From: Acidiflorens sp963847715
Lineage (GTDB): Bacteria > Acidobacteriota > Terriglobia > Terriglobales > Acidobacteriaceae
Length of the DNA: 64,000 nucleotides
Direction: 5' to 3'
Assembly (NCBI GenBank): GCA_963847715.1
Contig: CAWKAZ010000009.1
Location: forward strand, 124,001-188,000
The notes below the pieces were generated by a model. The model had not been told where the DNA came from. It saw nothing but the letters and a program-made list of their open reading frames with translations, and did no database searches. A program made the position numbers and the translations under genes. Positions 19,276 through 27,925 of the stretch are shown here, piece by piece. How positions within the stretch are numbered: the stretch's first letter is position 1; every line of letters begins with the position of its first letter.

Positions 19276-21768
19276 GTGATCGGTCAAACTATCTCGCACT
19301 ACCGCATCGTTGAGAAGATTGGCGGTGGTGGCATGGGTGTGGTCTACAAGGCGGAAGACACACGGCTTCACCGCTTTGTCGCCCTCAAGTTCCTGCCCGA
19401 TGAAGTCGCCTGCGATTCCCAGGCCCTCAGCCGCTTTCAACGCGAGGCGCAGGCCGCTTCTGCCTTGAATCATCCGAACATCTGCACAATTTACGACATA
19501 GGGAATCAGGATGGGCAAGCCTTCATCGCGATGGAGTTTCTCGAAGGCCTGACGCTGAAGCACAAGATTGCGGGGCGCCCGGTGGAAAGCGAGGAACTGC
19601 TTTCTTTGGCTTTGGAGATCGCCGACGCGCTCGATGCGGCGCACGCGTCAGGGATCGTGCACCGTGATATCAAGCCCACAAATATCTTTGTCACGAAGCG
19701 CGGGCATGCCAAGGTTCTCGACTTTGGACTGGCGAAGGTCAGCGGACGGATGGAAGCCGATGGTCTGACCGCAACTCAGAACGAAGAACACCTGACCAGC
19801 CCAGGCTCTGCGCTCGGCACGGTCGCGTACATGTCTCCGGAACAGGTGCTGGGCAAGGAAGTGGACCCGCGCAGCGATCTGTTCTCGTTTGGTGTTGTGC
19901 TCTACGAGATGGCGACGGGCGCGCTCCCATTTCGCGGGGACAGCTCGGGGGCGATTTTTGATTCGATTCTGCACAAGACGCAGGCTGATCCAGTCCGCTT
20001 GAATTCTGATATTCCCAAGAAACTCGAAGATGTGATCGGTAAGGCGCTTGAGAAGGATCGGGAGGTACGGTATCAGTCGGCGGCAGAGTTGCGCGCCGAT
20101 CTGAAGCGGGTGAAGCGGGACACAGAATCGCAGTCAGCAATCGCGAGAACGGAAGTGACGTCGACTCGGAGAAGCCAAGGACGAAAACTGGAAATGGCAA
20201 TCGCGGGCGCGGTGCTGGTGGTTGTGGCGCTGGCGGCGCTTGGCTATCGCGCGTACGAATCGAGCAAAAGGTCGGATGCGCAGTCGTCGAACAGTCCGTC
20301 ATCCTCATCAGGCCACCCGGCCGGGGATGCTGCGAAGCCGCAAGTGCAGACGATGGCGGTCCTTCCGTTTCGAGACATCTCAGCGGCGACCAGCGATAGC
20401 TGGGCGATCGGAATGACGGACGCAATCATCAGCCGCTTGGCGTCCCTGCAAAATCTGGCGGTGCGGCCAACCACATCGGTTTTGAAGTATGTAAAGGAAG
20501 CGCCGGAACCGGTCGAGGCGGCAAAGGCGTTGGGAGTGCAGAGCATCCTGGAGGGAACCTACCAGCGTTCGGCCGGTGTGATACGGGTTACAGTGCAGTT
20601 GATCGACGGGCAGACGGGAACCACGAAATGGTCGGAACGCTACGATCTGCGCAGCGCCGACATTTTAACTTTCGAAGACCAGGTCGCGACGAAGGTCGTC
20701 GAAGGGCTGAAGGTGGAGATTTCTCCAGCCGAGCAGAAGGTAATCGAGCAGAGGCCTACGACCAATGTGGAGGCCTACAACGAGTATCTGCTAGCGAGGT
20801 CTTTATTCAATCAATACCTCGTGGAGTCACGGTTCGATCTCCTGCATCAGGGACAAAAGGCGGCGCTGCATGCCACCGAACTCGACCCGAATTTCGCCGA
20901 CGCGTTCGCGGTTCTGGCGCAACTGTACGCTTTCGAAGGTGCGAATTCGGTGGAAGGTGGAGCGGAGCTTCTTAAGAAGGCGGAAGCTGCGGCGCAACAG
21001 GCCTTGAAGGTCAATCCGCAGAGTGTGGAGGGAATGGTCGCGCTGGCGTCGATCTACGGCGAGACCGGTCGCGAGGCGGATGCAATTCGAACTCTGCGCC
21101 GAGCGCTGGTTCTGGCTCCGAACTCGGACATCGCATGGGGTGTATCCGGTTACAGCTACTACTACGCGGGACTGAATAAGCTGGCGGAGCGGGCGTACGA
21201 ACATTTAATTCAGATAGACCCCGCCTCGCTGCAGCCGCACTGGATGCACGCCCGCATGCTGCTCTATCAGGGCCGGACCCAGGAAGCAGAACAGGAGATG
21301 CGGGAGCTTTTGGCGGCTCATCCGGATCAATTCAAGGCGCTGACCTCACTGGGCGAGTTCCTGTATTACGAGGGCAAGCTGGATGAAGCGGCTCAGACAC
21401 TGGATCGCGCAGTACAGCTACAAGCCGGGTCTTCCGATGAGGGTGCGAAATTTAATTCCGCGATAGTACGTGCGGCGCTAAGGGAGCCTCAGAAAATCGA
21501 TCCTAAGCTTTTTCGCTACCGCCCAGCACAGGTAACGGACGCGGACTACGCCTACTACCTTGGGGGAACTTATGCGCTGCTGGGAAATCGTGAGGAGGCG
21601 TTGGCCTGGCTCAAACGGACGGTGGAGCTAGGGGATGTGAATTACGAATGGTTCCAGCGCGACAAGAATTATGACAGCTTGCGCGGCGACGCGGAGTACC
21701 AGGCGATCATGGCTGGCGTGAAACAAAAATGGCAGGAATACAAGAAAGAGTTTGACACCACCCAATAG
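19276..21768 (+). CDS. Transmembrane Ser/Thr protein kinase with TolB/FlgO-like and TPR domains
   Basis: The 830-residue protein has a Hanks-type kinase domain (about 9-275) with glycine loop IGGGGMG, catalytic HRDIKPTN, DFGLA and activation-loop GTVAYMSPEQ, all intact. A membrane helix lies near 312-332. The outside part starts with a FlgO/TolB-N-like domain (about 355-480, AVLPFRDIS) and continues with at least six TPR units to the end. This plan is very common in Acidobacteriota. It starts with GTG. Substrates are unknown; it could act with the preceding two-component system, but 76 bases separate it from fecR. Confidence 0.9.
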   Translation: MIGQTISHYRIVEKIGGGGMGVVYKAEDTRLHRFVALKFLPDEVACDSQALSRFQREAQAASALNHPNICTIYDIGNQDGQAFIAMEFLEGLTLKHKIAGRPVESEELLSLALEIADALDAAHASGIVHRDIKPTNIFVTKRGHAKVLDFGLAKVSGRMEADGLTATQNEEHLTSPGSALGTVAYMSPEQVLGKEVDPRSDLFSFGVVLYEMATGALPFRGDSSGAIFDSILHKTQADPVRLNSDIPKKLEDVIGKALEKDREVRYQSAAELRADLKRVKRDTESQSAIARTEVTSTRRSQGRKLEMAIAGAVLVVVALAALGYRAYESSKRSDAQSSNSPSSSSGHPAGDAAKPQVQTMAVLPFRDISAATSDSWAIGMTDAIISRLASLQNLAVRPTTSVLKYVKEAPEPVEAAKALGVQSILEGTYQRSAGVIRVTVQLIDGQTGTTKWSERYDLRSADILTFEDQVATKVVEGLKVEISPAEQKVIEQRPTTNVEAYNEYLLARSLFNQYLVESRFDLLHQGQKAALHATELDPNFADAFAVLAQLYAFEGANSVEGGAELLKKAEAAAQQALKVNPQSVEGMVALASIYGETGREADAIRTLRRALVLAPNSDIAWGVSGYSYYYAGLNKLAERAYEHLIQIDPASLQPHWMHARMLLYQGRTQEAEQEMRELLAAHPDQFKALTSLGEFLYYEGKLDEAAQTLDRAVQLQAGSSDEGAKFNSAIVRAALREPQKIDPKLFRYRPAQVTDADYAYYLGGTYALLGNREEALAWLKRTVELGDVNYEWFQRDKNYDSLRGDAEYQAIMAGVKQKWQEYKKEFDTTQ

Positions 21769-22303
21769 CGCTTTGCATGCAATGGATTTATCGAGGGAGG
21801 GGGGAAGTGGTCACGTAGCGGCCGCTCCAGGCCCGCTGGCTCGGCTCCCCAATTTCATTGAAACGGGAGCCCTATCGTGTGGCATAATACGTCCGCCTCA
21901 CCGAAGAGCAGGTCCCGCCAGTTGAGACGCAGCATCCCCTGAGGCGAATCACCTATATCCTCCGAGGTGAATCGTGAAGTTGAAATGCTACTTGTTGTCT
22001 TTCTTACGAATCCATCGGTCAGATTGCGAAACTTGCGCTGCTCATGAAACGAGCGGGGACGAAATGCGACGGCGGCTGGATGAGTTGAACTGGCGCACGC
22101 AGCCGCCCGCGCTCAACAACGGGCAACATGGCAAGCCGATAGAGCTTGTTGATTCCAAGCACGACAGACGCGGAGCGAAGCCGCCCGTTTCCTTGAAGGC
22201 GCGACGCAAGAAACGTGCCTGAAACTTCAAGCATTACTGCTAGCGAGGTTGTGTAATGGTTGGTGGGCTCATTTGCGGGATCGCTGCAGGAGACAGGAGA
22301 AAC
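21769..22303. other. Intergenic region with hairpins and a possible promoter
   Basis: This 535-base stretch holds an inverted repeat GGCTCCC/GGGAGCC (21843-21849 and 21865-21871), which may end the kinase transcript although no T run follows. A weak sigma70-like pair TTGAAA (21858) and CATAAT (21883), 19 bases apart, overlaps it. A small frame at 21974-22222 is described separately. No RNA gene was recognised. Confidence 0.4.
21974..22222 (+). CDS. Possible small basic protein, 82 residues
   Basis: A GTG-started frame follows a good ribosome site (GAGGTG, four bases upstream). The product is rich in Arg/Lys at its C-terminus and has three Cys, with no recognised domain. The ribosome site lies in a near-palindrome (CGAATCACCT with AGGTGAATCG, one mismatch), so a hairpin could hide it. 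A larger antisense frame also spans the region. Expression is uncertain. Confidence 0.3.
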   Translation: MKLKCYLLSFLRIHRSDCETCAAHETSGDEMRRRLDELNWRTQPPALNNGQHGKPIELVDSKHDRRGAKPPVSLKARRKKRA

Positions 22304-22717
22304 ATGTCCCATTCGTGCAGGAGCAGTAGGAAGGCGATGTTTCTGGCAGTCGCAATTCTCTGTGGCTTGCCCTCGGTTGCGCAGAAGGCGCAGGATACGA
22401 ACCGGCCAAAGTACGACCTCGGCACCGAAGCCAAGATGAACGGTGCCGTCGAGGAAGTGAGACTGCCTCCCGCGGGCAGTGAAAAACAGATTGCTCACTT
22501 GTTGGTGAAAGTCGGGACGGACACGATTGATGTATACCTCTGTCCCAAGTCGTTTCTCGACGACATGGGCGTGACCTTCACCAAAGGCGACCAACTTACT
22601 ATCACCGGATCAAAAATCAAGCAGGGAGATGCCGACTTGATTCTCGCGCGCGAAGTGGTGAAGGGTACCGACAGTCTGGTTCTTCGCGATGCGAAGGGCA
22701 ATCCTGTTTGGGGCTAG
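22304..22717 (+). CDS. Secreted small protein, OB-fold-like, unknown function
   Basis: The 137-residue product has a signal peptide (AMFLAVAILCGLPSVAQ) and a single beta-rich domain in which alternating strands end in GDQLTITGSKI, suggestive of an OB fold. CAGGAGA directly precedes the ATG at 22304; the longer frame from 22256 lacks this. No catalytic residues are evident. Its gene stands alone before the pilin promoter region. Confidence 0.7.
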   Translation: MSHSCRSSRKAMFLAVAILCGLPSVAQKAQDTNRPKYDLGTEAKMNGAVEEVRLPPAGSEKQIAHLLVKVGTDTIDVYLCPKSFLDDMGVTFTKGDQLTITGSKIKQGDADLILAREVVKGTDSLVLRDAKGNPVWG

Positions 22718-23067
22718 AACGCGGGCTGGGAGCAATCGGTGACGGCGCTCGTGCAGCCCGTTCGTATCCTTAATTACTTACTACTGGGCGCGTCCCGTCT
22801 TCACCGATTCCGTGACCGGAAGTAACCAGCGATTTCTTGCCTCCTCGGGAACCAATTTGCCCTCTTTCCCATCGCTTCCCCAATCCCGGTGTGCAACTCT
22901 TTTCACCTCCCGAAACAATTCCAGTGTGCAAATGATTGATACTCCTCTGCAATAGCATTGGCCATCCTGTTGCATTTTAGGAATGCATCGGGCGATCCCC
23001 TCACCGAAAAGTGAACCGAAGCAGATTAGGTCGGAAGGTTACTTCAGTAACCAGAGGAGCTCGCAAT
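22718..23067. other. Intergenic region upstream of the pilin gene
   Basis: No convincing reading frame is present; the two antisense frames of about 60 residues have no recognisable features. The region carries a sigma54 promoter match at 22958-22974, two TGTGCAA words (22891 and 22925) that could be activator half-sites, and an AGAGGAG ribosome site at 23053. Confidence 0.5.
22958..22974 (+). promoter_or_regulatory. Sigma54 promoter of the pilin gene
   Basis: TTGGCC-N8-TTGCA fits the sigma54 consensus TTGGCAC-N5-TTGCA well. The invariant GG (22960-61) and GC (22972-73) are ten bases apart. Transcription would start near 22985, giving a leader of about 83 bases. Pilin genes in Pseudomonas, Myxococcus and Geobacter are known to depend on sigma54, which agrees with this reading. 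Confidence 0.7.
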
Positions 23068-23562
23068 ATGAAAAACCGCAAACAGAATCAGAAAGGCTTT
23101 TCGCTTATCGAGTTACTGATCGTCGTCGCGATCATCCTGATCATCGCCGCGATTGCCATTCCTAACTTGCTGCAGGCGCGCGTTGCCGCCAATGAGGCTT
23201 CGGCCGTCGCGTCGCTTCGAACCATCAACACTGCAGAAATTTCTTACAACAGCAGCTATCCGACAGTTGGTTTCGCGCCCACATTGACCGCGCTCGGTGG
23301 AACCAATTGCGATGCTCCGGATCAGAATGGCGCGTGTCTGATCGACTCCGTACTGGCTGCGGGCTCCAAGAACGGCTACACGTTCAATTCGACCGGCCTC
23401 GGCTCCGCTCCAGCCGGCGGATATTTCTCGGTTGCGATGCCCAACTCCGGTGGTGGCAATCGCAGCTTCTGCTCCACAGAAAATGGCACCATCAACTACG
23501 ATCCGAGCGGCTCGGCCATTGCCGACCACGACTCCTGTCAAGCACTCACGCCGCTGCAGTAA
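23068..23562 (+). CDS. Type IV pilin/pseudopilin-like protein
   Basis: The 164-residue product has a class III signal: a short basic leader cut at KG/FSLIELL, with Glu at position +5, then a long hydrophobic helix ending at AIPNLLQAR. The globular part has four Cys (TNC, GAC, SFC, DSC) that could form two disulfides. AGAGGAG precedes the ATG by about eight bases. No assembly genes (pilB, pilC, pilD) are nearby, so it relies on machinery elsewhere. It could be a major pilin or a GspG-type pseudopilin. Confidence 0.88.
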   Translation: MKNRKQNQKGFSLIELLIVVAIILIIAAIAIPNLLQARVAANEASAVASLRTINTAEISYNSSYPTVGFAPTLTALGGTNCDAPDQNGACLIDSVLAAGSKNGYTFNSTGLGSAPAGGYFSVAMPNSGGGNRSFCSTENGTINYDPSGSAIADHDSCQALTPLQ

Positions 23563-23647
23563 CGCGGTTCGTTGAAACACGCACGCTTTGCTCGGCACGG
23601 ATTGACAACAATCAAGCACTTCCGACCGCGTCAGAAGCAAGCTTCTG

Positions 23648-24772
23648 TCAGGCTGTGACCATCTTTGCCGACCAGCTTTTTACGAATGCTTCAAAGCGGT
23701 CGAGAGCGTTGGAGAAATTGTCTCCAGCTGCGGCAAAGCCCAGGCGGAAATGTGAAGGCGCGTCAAAGCAATCGCCGGGAGCCAGCAAGATTCCGCGCTC
23801 GGTGGCGGCCTGGCAAAATGGACGCTCGTTTTTTCCGCTCACCAGCCAGGGGAACGCGGTCATGCCGCCCTGCGGCTGAACCCACCCGAGTACGTCGCGA
23901 TGGTCCGCCATGAATCGATCGAGGAGCTTGAGGTTTCGGGTGGCGGCTTCTTGGGTCTTGCCGAGTACGACGTCACGTTTGCGTATTGCGATTTCCGAAA
24001 GAATTTCCCCCGTGGTGTTGTTGGAGATCGAGAAGTAGGCGCGCGCGTTCCAGTATTGCTGGCGGCGCTGGGCGTCGTGCTCGATCATCCATCCCGTGCG
24101 CACGCCGGGAATCGACAATGCCTTCGACAGGTCGGCGATCACGGTGGCATGCGGCAGGCGCGCGGCTGACTTCGTTTGTCTTCCGTGGTAGATGGGATGG
24201 TAGACCTCGTCACTCACCAGCTGGATTCCGCGCTCGGCGGCGAAGTCGTGCAGGGCTTCCATTTCGCCGTCGCTGATGGTCGAGCCTGTGGGGTTGTGCG
24301 GGCTGTTGACCAGGATGAGCTTAGTCTTCGAGTCGGCCAGCCGCTTGATCTCGTCGGGGTCGATGCGGAAGCCGTTCTCGCGGCGCACGCGATAGAAGCG
24401 GGTCTCCAGGCCCAGAGATTCCGGGAGCGCCGAGAAAGTAGTGAATCCAGGCAGCGGGATGATTACATTCGCGCCGGGTTCGGCCGCCAGCCACATCAGA
24501 GCAACGAGCGCTTCGGATGCGCCGGTCACGACTTGGACCGACTCTACCGGCACATTCTGCATCTCAGCGATTGCCTCGCGCAGACTGTCGGCGCCGGCCG
24601 GCCGGCTGTATACCAGGTCGTGGTTAAGGAAGCGATGGCGTGTTTCGTCGTCGCCGAGAGCGAGGATGTCGTTGACGGTCCAGGTCGGTCCCGTGCTCGC
24701 TGCCAGGTTGAATTCGATCTCGTGTTCGAACTGGTCGAGCCAGGCATCGAGCAGGAAGGGCTTGAGTTGCAT
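23648..24772 (-). CDS. PLP-dependent aminotransferase, class I/II
   Basis: This 374-residue fold-type I enzyme has the expected motifs: VNSPHNPTGS, SDEVYHPIYH (Asp and Tyr holding PLP), the Schiff-base Lys in SKALSIPG, and the Arg in GVRTGW. The ATG has GAGGTG six bases upstream. Substrate cannot be read from the sequence; the N-terminal part recalls the capreomycidine-synthase-like branch, but weakly. It is convergent with the pilin gene and shows no operon link. Confidence 0.85.
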   Translation of the reverse strand: MQLKPFLLDAWLDQFEHEIEFNLAASTGPTWTVNDILALGDDETRHRFLNHDLVYSRPAGADSLREAIAEMQNVPVESVQVVTGASEALVALMWLAAEPGANVIIPLPGFTTFSALPESLGLETRFYRVRRENGFRIDPDEIKRLADSKTKLILVNSPHNPTGSTISDGEMEALHDFAAERGIQLVSDEVYHPIYHGRQTKSAARLPHATVIADLSKALSIPGVRTGWMIEHDAQRRQQYWNARAYFSISNNTTGEILSEIAIRKRDVVLGKTQEAATRNLKLLDRFMADHRDVLGWVQPQGGMTAFPWLVSGKNERPFCQAATERGILLAPGDCFDAPSHFRLGFAAAGDNFSNALDRFEAFVKSWSAKMVTA

Positions 24773-25080
24773 GCGAGCACCTCGCGCAATGAGACGTTGG
24801 TTCCTCTTATAGATTCTGCGAGTCGGCCCTCGGATGATTTTTAGTTTACGAACGATCGGAATTTCAGCAGGATTCTGTCCCTTCGTTTCGTTGGCAACAT
24901 TGAAATATCCGATCAGATATCATGCAGTAGCCGCGTGAGAATCTTCATAGCCAATATCCTGAAACAAAATAATGCAAAGTGTGGTGTGGCTGTGAAGGGG
25001 ACTTATGGCATCTTTGGATTTGAGGGAGACTCAATGAACTACCCCGCCCTGATAGCCCGGCCTTTTCAAGAGTCCATTGC
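24773..25080. other. Intergenic region, nothing recognised
   Basis: This 308-base, relatively AT-rich stretch lies between the divergent aminotransferase and glucan hydrolase genes and must hold both promoters. No clear operator, RNA gene or repeat was seen; the LacI operator word TACTAAATC found further right is absent. Confidence 0.4.
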
Positions 25081-26400
25081 ATGAGTGATCCCGCCTCACG
25101 TGTGAGCCGCCGCGAATGTCTGGCATGGTTGGGCAAAGCAATGCTTGTGTCTCCCATGCTGGGCCTGGCGACGATGTCCACGTCTTGCGGAGTTCCTCAA
25201 ACCAGCAGTTTCGGACCGGCTCCGCTCACTGACGACGAATTTCTCGACGAGCTTGAGCGTGCTACCTTCCGGTTTTTCTGGGAGCAGGCCAGTCCGACCA
25301 CCGGCCAGGTCAAGGACCGCGCTTTCGCCGCCGGACACGACAACCACACCATCTCGAGCATCTCTGCGACGGGCTTCGGTCTCACCGCTCTCTGCATCGG
25401 CGATTACCGGGGGTACATGGACAGTGCTACTATCGTGGCGCGCGTCAAGACAACCTTAACGTACCTTCTGAAAGAGATGCCCCATCACAACGGCTTCTTT
25501 TTTCATTTTGTCGACATGAATAGTGGACAGAGGGTCTACAAGTCCGAACTCTCATCGATCGACACAGCCATTCTTCTGTGCGGCATCTTGACCTGCCGCC
25601 AGTACTTCCAGGACCAGCAGATCGTCGAGATGGCGACTCAACTCTATCGGCGCGTTAACTGGCAATGGATGCTCTTCGGAGGCAAAACATTTTCGATGGG
25701 CTGGACACCCGAGAATGGATTTCTAAATGCCCGCTGGGACACCTATTGCGAACTGATGATGCTGTATCTCTTGGGCATCGGTGCCACGACGAACCCCATC
25801 CCTGCCAGTTCATGGCAGGCATTTACCCGTCCCATCCTTACTTATCAGAACCTCTCGTACATCACGAACCTCAGCGCTCCCTTGTTCATCCATCAGTACT
25901 CCCATGCCTGGTTCGACTTTCGCAACAAACGGGATGCCTACGCCAACTACTTCGTGAACTCGGCCATCGCGACGCATGTCCACAAGCTGATGTGCGCGAC
26001 CTCTCTTGCCACCCGGTTTACTGACTATTCCACAGAGTTGTGGGGCATCACTGCATCGGATGCGCGGAACGGCTATGTTGTATGGGGAGGGCCGCCACCG
26101 ATGGGGCCCATCGATGGTTCCATCGTTCCTTGCGCGGCTGGTGGTTCCATTCCGTTTCAACCGGATGATTGTATCGGCGTTCTACGCAACATCCGTATCT
26201 TGTTTCCCGAGACATGGCAGCGATATGGCTTCGTCGACGCTTTCAATCCTCTTTCCGGCTGGTATGCCAAGACTGTGCTGGGCAATGATTTGGGAATCAT
26301 GATGTTGATGGCCGAGAATTATCGGACCAGCTTCGTCTGGCAGACCTTCATGAGAAATCCCGAAGTCGCTGCAGCAATGACGGCTGTCGGATTCCAGTGA
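25081..26400 (+). CDS. Glycoamylase-family glucan hydrolase (GH144-like), exported
   Basis: The 439-residue protein has an SRRECLAWLG start suggestive of Tat export, and then a PF10091-type alpha/alpha-barrel catalytic domain. Recognisable segments are ERATFRFFWEQ, SISATGFGLTAL, the aromatic Trp/Phe-rich core and the C-terminal LGNDLGIMMLMAENYR. Relatives include endo-beta-1,2-glucanases (GH144). It is convergent with a GH39/GH3 operon, so it is part of a carbohydrate-use locus, although no LacI operator precedes it. The polymer cleaved is not certain. Confidence 0.8.
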   Translation: MSDPASRVSRRECLAWLGKAMLVSPMLGLATMSTSCGVPQTSSFGPAPLTDDEFLDELERATFRFFWEQASPTTGQVKDRAFAAGHDNHTISSISATGFGLTALCIGDYRGYMDSATIVARVKTTLTYLLKEMPHHNGFFFHFVDMNSGQRVYKSELSSIDTAILLCGILTCRQYFQDQQIVEMATQLYRRVNWQWMLFGGKTFSMGWTPENGFLNARWDTYCELMMLYLLGIGATTNPIPASSWQAFTRPILTYQNLSYITNLSAPLFIHQYSHAWFDFRNKRDAYANYFVNSAIATHVHKLMCATSLATRFTDYSTELWGITASDARNGYVVWGGPPPMGPIDGSIVPCAAGGSIPFQPDDCIGVLRNIRILFPETWQRYGFVDAFNPLSGWYAKTVLGNDLGIMMLMAENYRTSFVWQTFMRNPEVAAAMTAVGFQ

Positions 26401-26409
26401 CAACTCTTT

Positions 26410-27918
26410 CTATTTCTTCTCGACCTCGATCATGATCACGCCATTCGGGGGAAGAAGGAGCCGTAGTGAGCCCTTCGACAGCCGCAGGTGTTCCACCGAA
26501 TCTGTTTCGGCGACTCGATTCAGTTCGGCGACTTGCGCTTGCGTGGGATATACCGGACTCCCCATCTTCTTGTAAGCGGCAAGTGTGTTGCCGTGGCTGG
26601 CATCCGCGCGGCTCACTAGCACATGACTGTCAGCCGGCACACCGTTAATTTCGAATTCGATGCTGTGCTCCGCTCCTTTTGCATCCGGATCGACCAGGTT
26701 CCACGCAGCAATCGCCAGTGACCCGTCGCGGCGTCGCGTAACCAGAACATCGTGCGCGTCATCCGCGATCCGCTGGTCTCCGAGATTGTGCAGCAGCGCG
26801 AAGGCCGAATAACTGGGCTTCTTGATTCCGCCCAGTGCAACCAGGCCAAAACCGCCGTCGAACGGTTCGTTCTTCGGTCCGTCTTCCTCGAAGACGTCGC
26901 TGAATGTCCAAAACGACAGCATATTGACCAGGCCATCACATTGGCGAATGTCATCGGCAAGAGCAGCTCCGACGTATTCGGTGTCGCGGGCGTGGAGCGG
27001 TCCAAAGGACGGGACATTCCACTCGGTCCACATTAGAGGCAGATTCGGACGGGCAGAGGCGGCAATCTGATCGTGCACTTTCTTGATCGCCAGGCAGACC
27101 CTTTGATCCATCGGGATGTTTTCGCTCTTCCCGAAAAGATCCTCCGTGGTGTCGTCCCCGTAGCCGTGGCTCGAGATGAAATCGGTGGGAACATTCGCCG
27201 CCGCGGTGTGCCGAATGAAATCGGCAACCCAGTGTGCCGATGAGGTCGCGGGACCGCCCACCCGCAAGCGCGGACTCACTGACTTCAGAGCTAACGCTGT
27301 GTGGTCGTAAAGCTCAAAGTAGGTGGCCTGTTTGGGATCGCCGCTCCAGAAATCGATGTTCGGCTCGTTCCAAACTTCGAAATACCATTTCGATACTTCA
27401 TCCAGTCCGTAGCGGTCCACCAGATGCTGCGCCAGTGCACGGATGAGGTCATCCCACTTCTTGTAGTCTTTCGGAGGCGAAACGATTTGCTTGTACCAGA
27501 ACGGATGCACGTCCTGACGTAGCGCGAGTTTCTTGGGCATGAAGCTGATTTCCACAAAAGGCCGCACTCCGTTATTCAGCAAGCCATCGTAGATCTGATC
27601 GACATAGGCAAAGTTGTAAACAGGGTGACCTTGCTCATCTTCGTCATAAACACCCACTTCGTCATGCAGGATGTTATGAAAACGGACGTAGTTGAACTCC
27701 GTGACTTTTTTTACCTCGCGAAGGTCGCTGCGATAACTTTCTCGCAGGGTAAGAATCGCGCGTCCTGAGCCAAACATCTGCTCCCAGAAATGGGGGAAGG
27801 GTCGGGCGGCAGCATGCGCATCAATTACCACCTTTTCATCGGAGCTCTGCGCCCAGCCGGAGGCGGCAAAAAGCGCGAGCCCGAGCGTGCCCGCGATGGC
27901 CAAACGAAACGATCTCAT
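26410..27918 (-). CDS. GH39-family beta-xylosidase-like glycosidase, secreted
   Basis: This 502-residue protein has a signal peptide (LAIAGTLGLALFAASGWAQ) and a GH39-type barrel. The acid/base Glu is in EVWNEPN (about 180) and the nucleophile Glu in MWTEWNVP (about 290). A C-terminal beta domain follows (about 390-502). GAGGA lies upstream of the ATG. It is seven bases after the GH3 gene and is surely co-transcribed with it. Removal of xylose or a similar sugar from plant or microbial glycans is likely; the exact substrate is not determined. Confidence 0.88.
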   Translation of the reverse strand: MRSFRLAIAGTLGLALFAASGWAQSSDEKVVIDAHAAARPFPHFWEQMFGSGRAILTLRESYRSDLREVKKVTEFNYVRFHNILHDEVGVYDEDEQGHPVYNFAYVDQIYDGLLNNGVRPFVEISFMPKKLALRQDVHPFWYKQIVSPPKDYKKWDDLIRALAQHLVDRYGLDEVSKWYFEVWNEPNIDFWSGDPKQATYFELYDHTALALKSVSPRLRVGGPATSSAHWVADFIRHTAAANVPTDFISSHGYGDDTTEDLFGKSENIPMDQRVCLAIKKVHDQIAASARPNLPLMWTEWNVPSFGPLHARDTEYVGAALADDIRQCDGLVNMLSFWTFSDVFEEDGPKNEPFDGGFGLVALGGIKKPSYSAFALLHNLGDQRIADDAHDVLVTRRRDGSLAIAAWNLVDPDAKGAEHSIEFEINGVPADSHVLVSRADASHGNTLAAYKKMGSPVYPTQAQVAELNRVAETDSVEHLRLSKGSLRLLLPPNGVIMIEVEKK

Positions 27919-27925
27919 GGAATCC

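Noticed and set aside
22019..22594. 191-residue antisense frame opposite the small secreted protein
   Set aside because: The plus strand here has a good ribosome site and a signal peptide; the antisense product has no domain.
23068..23562. Conductive pilin claim for the pilin-like gene
   Set aside because: The protein is longer than the short Geobacter PilA and has a Cys-containing globular domain; sequence alone gives no support for conduction.
24176..24844. 222-residue frame antisense to the aminotransferase gene
   Set aside because: The aminotransferase carries all PLP motifs in the opposite strand; the antisense frame is a codon-bias shadow.
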